DNA of 64,000 nt from Elizabethkingia miricola (GTDB lineage Bacteria > Bacteroidota > Bacteroidia > Flavobacteriales > Weeksellaceae). The position numbers were made by a program, and so were the translations under genes. The notes under the pieces are model-generated. The model was not told the DNA's origin. It worked only from the letters and a program-made list of their open reading frames with translations, and did not search any database. The stretch is taken from assembly GCF_001675285.1 (NCBI RefSeq), contig NZ_LSGQ01000001.1:434001-498000 (forward strand), given 5' to 3'. Shown one piece after another: positions 62,458 to 64,000 of the stretch. Numbering within the stretch: the first letter of the stretch is position 1; each line of letters opens with the position of its first letter.

Positions 62458-64000
62458 CTGCTATTTCACTCTTTGGTTCTACTTCGGATTTACTCTCTGC
62501 AATTTCAAGTTCTTCTACAGGATCTAGCTCATCATCAACAAATGCGATTTTTTCCTTAAGCCATTCTAAACCTTTTTCAATATAATTTGGCACGTTCCAA
62601 CTTTCTGGATCTTTTAACATTAAACCCAGTGCAAAATCAGTTTTATTGAAAGATCCTCCATTAACTCTTTTGTATAACCTGATTCGGACTTCTTCCAATG
62701 TCCTTTTATTTTTAAGTGTTATAACTCGTAGTCCCAAATGTCTTTGTGCTATATCTTGCGTCCATTCCAGATTTGTCAATGCAAAACTTTCTTCTAAGGT
62801 TCGGCCTGCATAAGCACCTGACTCGCCATTCCATGATACTTCTGTTCTTGTTTGATAGGTAATCAATACATCAGCATTATTATCTGCACTTTTATTTTGA
62901 ATTTTACTTTCATTTGGTGCATCTAGCAATTCTCGTATGCCTCTGATTTTTGGAAGCCATTTTATAAGTGTTTGATTAGAAGTGACGGCACCTTCAAAAT
63001 CTGAAATGCATGATTTACCAGGTTTACTTAATATATCTTCATCATCTTCATCAATAATTTCTTGTTCATCCAAATTTGAATCGATTGTTGCTGCCACGGT
63101 CAAATCAGCTTCTACAAGGAGTTCGGTTGAACTAGTTGCATCCTTATCAGCACCTTCTAGTTTAGCAGAAACCGGCTCTATACTGTCTAGATCGGTAATG
63201 ATTAATGTTGTAAGACCTAAAAATTCAATCAATTGCTTAAAAATATGACCGTATGCACCACCAACCTCTATAATACTGAGGTAGCATGAATTCAACTCTT
63301 CAGCACATTTGTTGATCATAGGAGGAAGTAAAAGTCTTTCGACATTACCCTCAACCAGAATAGCACCGTCTGCGAAAAAGAGGTCACAATGCGTCAGCTT
63401 CATATAGCGCTGTAAAAATTCTCTACTTTCTTCATGTGATTTATTGTAGAATGTTGTGAGATTAAGAACATTTGTTGTTTGAACGCCTGTGTCTGCAATG
63501 TGTCGCTGGAAATATCGGATCGGTTGAAAACCGCTTTCATAAATAATGTGTGGTGAATGTGTAGTAACAATCATTTGATTCTTGAAGGTGTCCTCTGCCT
63601 CAGTTGGATTTATGATTTCCCAAACTTTTTTTATAAAAACCTGCTGTAACTGGGCATGAAGATGGGCTTCGGGCTCTTCGATGATAATTAAGTGAAGTGG
63701 TGCCCTAGCATCTTCCTCTTCCGACCAGCGGGCATGAAAATCCAGTATTTCAAGGATCATATAAATAAGGTTCTTAAAACCAAGTCCATTGTACCGGTCG
63801 GGTAGGGACAAGAAATCGTTACCGCCTCCAAGCGAGTAATGGAGTTTTGTCTGTCCAATTATACTTTCGTGATTGAGTGTTGCCCTAACTTCAAGTTTTG
63901 GATTACTAAATCCAGGATAACCTAATTTATTTAGACTTTGAAGAGTAGGATTAAATACTGTTTTTAAATGTTTCGTCAATTCGCTCTCTGATGTTGCAAG
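62438..64000 (-). CDS. OLD-family ATP-dependent nuclease (GajA-like), truncated by window edge
   Basis: About 520 residues are visible; the frame is open to the right edge, so the N-terminal P-loop is missing. Seen: ABC-type Walker B IIIEEPEAHLHAQLQ with signature-like region before it, D-loop/switch His in VTTHSPHIIYESG, then a TOPRIM domain (FADGAILVEGNVERLLLPPM, IIEVGGAYGH, LIITDLDSIEP). An acidic insert (DEQEIIDEDDEDIL) splits the TOPRIM region. OLD nucleases of this class cleave DNA when nucleotide levels fall during phage infection. The 3' end overlaps the UvrD-like gene, so they work as a pair. Confidence 0.82.
   Translation of the reverse strand, partial: LATSESELTKHLKTVFNPTLQSLNKLGYPGFSNPKLEVRATLNHESIIGQTKLHYSLGGGNDFLSLPDRYNGLGFKNLIYMILEILDFHARWSEEEDARAPLHLIIIEEPEAHLHAQLQQVFIKKVWEIINPTEAEDTFKNQMIVTTHSPHIIYESGFQPIRYFQRHIADTGVQTTNVLNLTTFYNKSHEESREFLQRYMKLTHCDLFFADGAILVEGNVERLLLPPMINKCAEELNSCYLSIIEVGGAYGHIFKQLIEFLGLTTLIITDLDSIEPVSAKLEGADKDATSSTELLVEADLTVAATIDSNLDEQEIIDEDDEDILSKPGKSCISDFEGAVTSNQTLIKWLPKIRGIRELLDAPNESKIQNKSADNNADVLITYQTRTEVSWNGESGAYAGRTLEESFALTNLEWTQDIAQRHLGLRVITLKNKRTLEEVRIRLYKRVNGGSFNKTDFALGLMLKDPESWNVPNYIEKGLEWLKEKIAFVDDELDPVEELEIAESKSEVEPKSEIADEQENK

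Noticed and set aside
30037-64000. Self-transmissible conjugative element
   Set aside because: Only a relaxase and replication-type genes are visible; no coupling protein, VirB4 or Tra genes occur in the window, so mobilizable is the most that can be supported.
1-64000. tRNA or rRNA genes
   Set aside because: No cloverleaf-like segments or conserved rRNA stretches were recognised on either strand.

Overview
The window looks like a low-GC flavobacterium (Bacteroidota), most likely Elizabethkingia or close Chryseobacterium kin. Evidence: AT-rich codon use, promoters of the TTG-N19-TAnnTTTG type, a 'MKNLKKLS..' double-glycine leader peptide, an SpvB/RHS protein, a MobV/VirE-type mobilizable element and an IS982 remnant. 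The genus is an inference; the phylum is well supported.

Left half (1-30 kb) is chromosomal backbone. It holds two cytosine-deaminase-like amidohydrolases around an ankyrin lipoprotein and an AraC regulator, topB, a cysteine-rich double-glycine leader peptide missed by length cut-offs, a sodium/solute symporter, a complete MacA-MacB-TolC-type export operon, a cysteine synthase beside a TSUP transporter, a LolE/FtsX-like permease, a DUF1343 hydrolase, a thioredoxin-like protein, metE behind a cobalamin riboswitch, an Lrp regulator, P5C dehydrogenase, an Xaa-Pro aminopeptidase and mnmE. Two clusters of dispersed palindromic repeats (22.8-24.0 and 27.9-28.6 kb) flank the P5C dehydrogenase/aminopeptidase pair.

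Right half (30-64 kb) is an accessory island that begins at the 3' end of mnmE with a tyrosine integrase. Its mobility module is integrase, excisionase-like HTH, VirE-like ATPase, TOPRIM primase and MobV relaxase, with operator- and iteron-like repeats between them. Cargo includes a 2308-residue SpvB/RHS polymorphic toxin ending in a HELIH metallopeptidase-like domain with a candidate lipoprotein immunity partner. There is also a retron-like cassette (ncRNA with a1/a2 repeats, small protein, XRE regulator, reverse transcriptase, 2-TM protein, HExxH protein), a giant DUF4011-type helicase-nuclease with an AbiJ-like neighbour, and an OLD/UvrD (Gabija-like) pair at the right edge.

The most exciting locus is 57.6-59.7 kb. 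An ECF-type sigma factor with an unusual C-terminal extension is followed after one base by a Cas12f homologue. The Cas12f homologue has lost its RuvC catalytic residues and the C-terminal zinc-finger region. Directly downstream lies a three-hairpin RNA-like segment ending in ACAAC, a short GC-rich guide-like stretch and a T-run. There is no CRISPR array, Cas1/Cas2 or TnpA. This is the architecture expected for an RNA-guided transcription activator: a dCas12f-guide RNA complex recruiting a dedicated sigma factor. No target for the guide-like sequence was found by eye in the window.

A 79-bp perfect inverted repeat (43951-44029 and 59950-60028), extended by palindromic TACGTA-rich DNA, brackets the relaxase, retron, helicase and sigma-dCas12f cargo. 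Just outside the right copy a HEPN-like gene is truncated, which suggests a historic element boundary.
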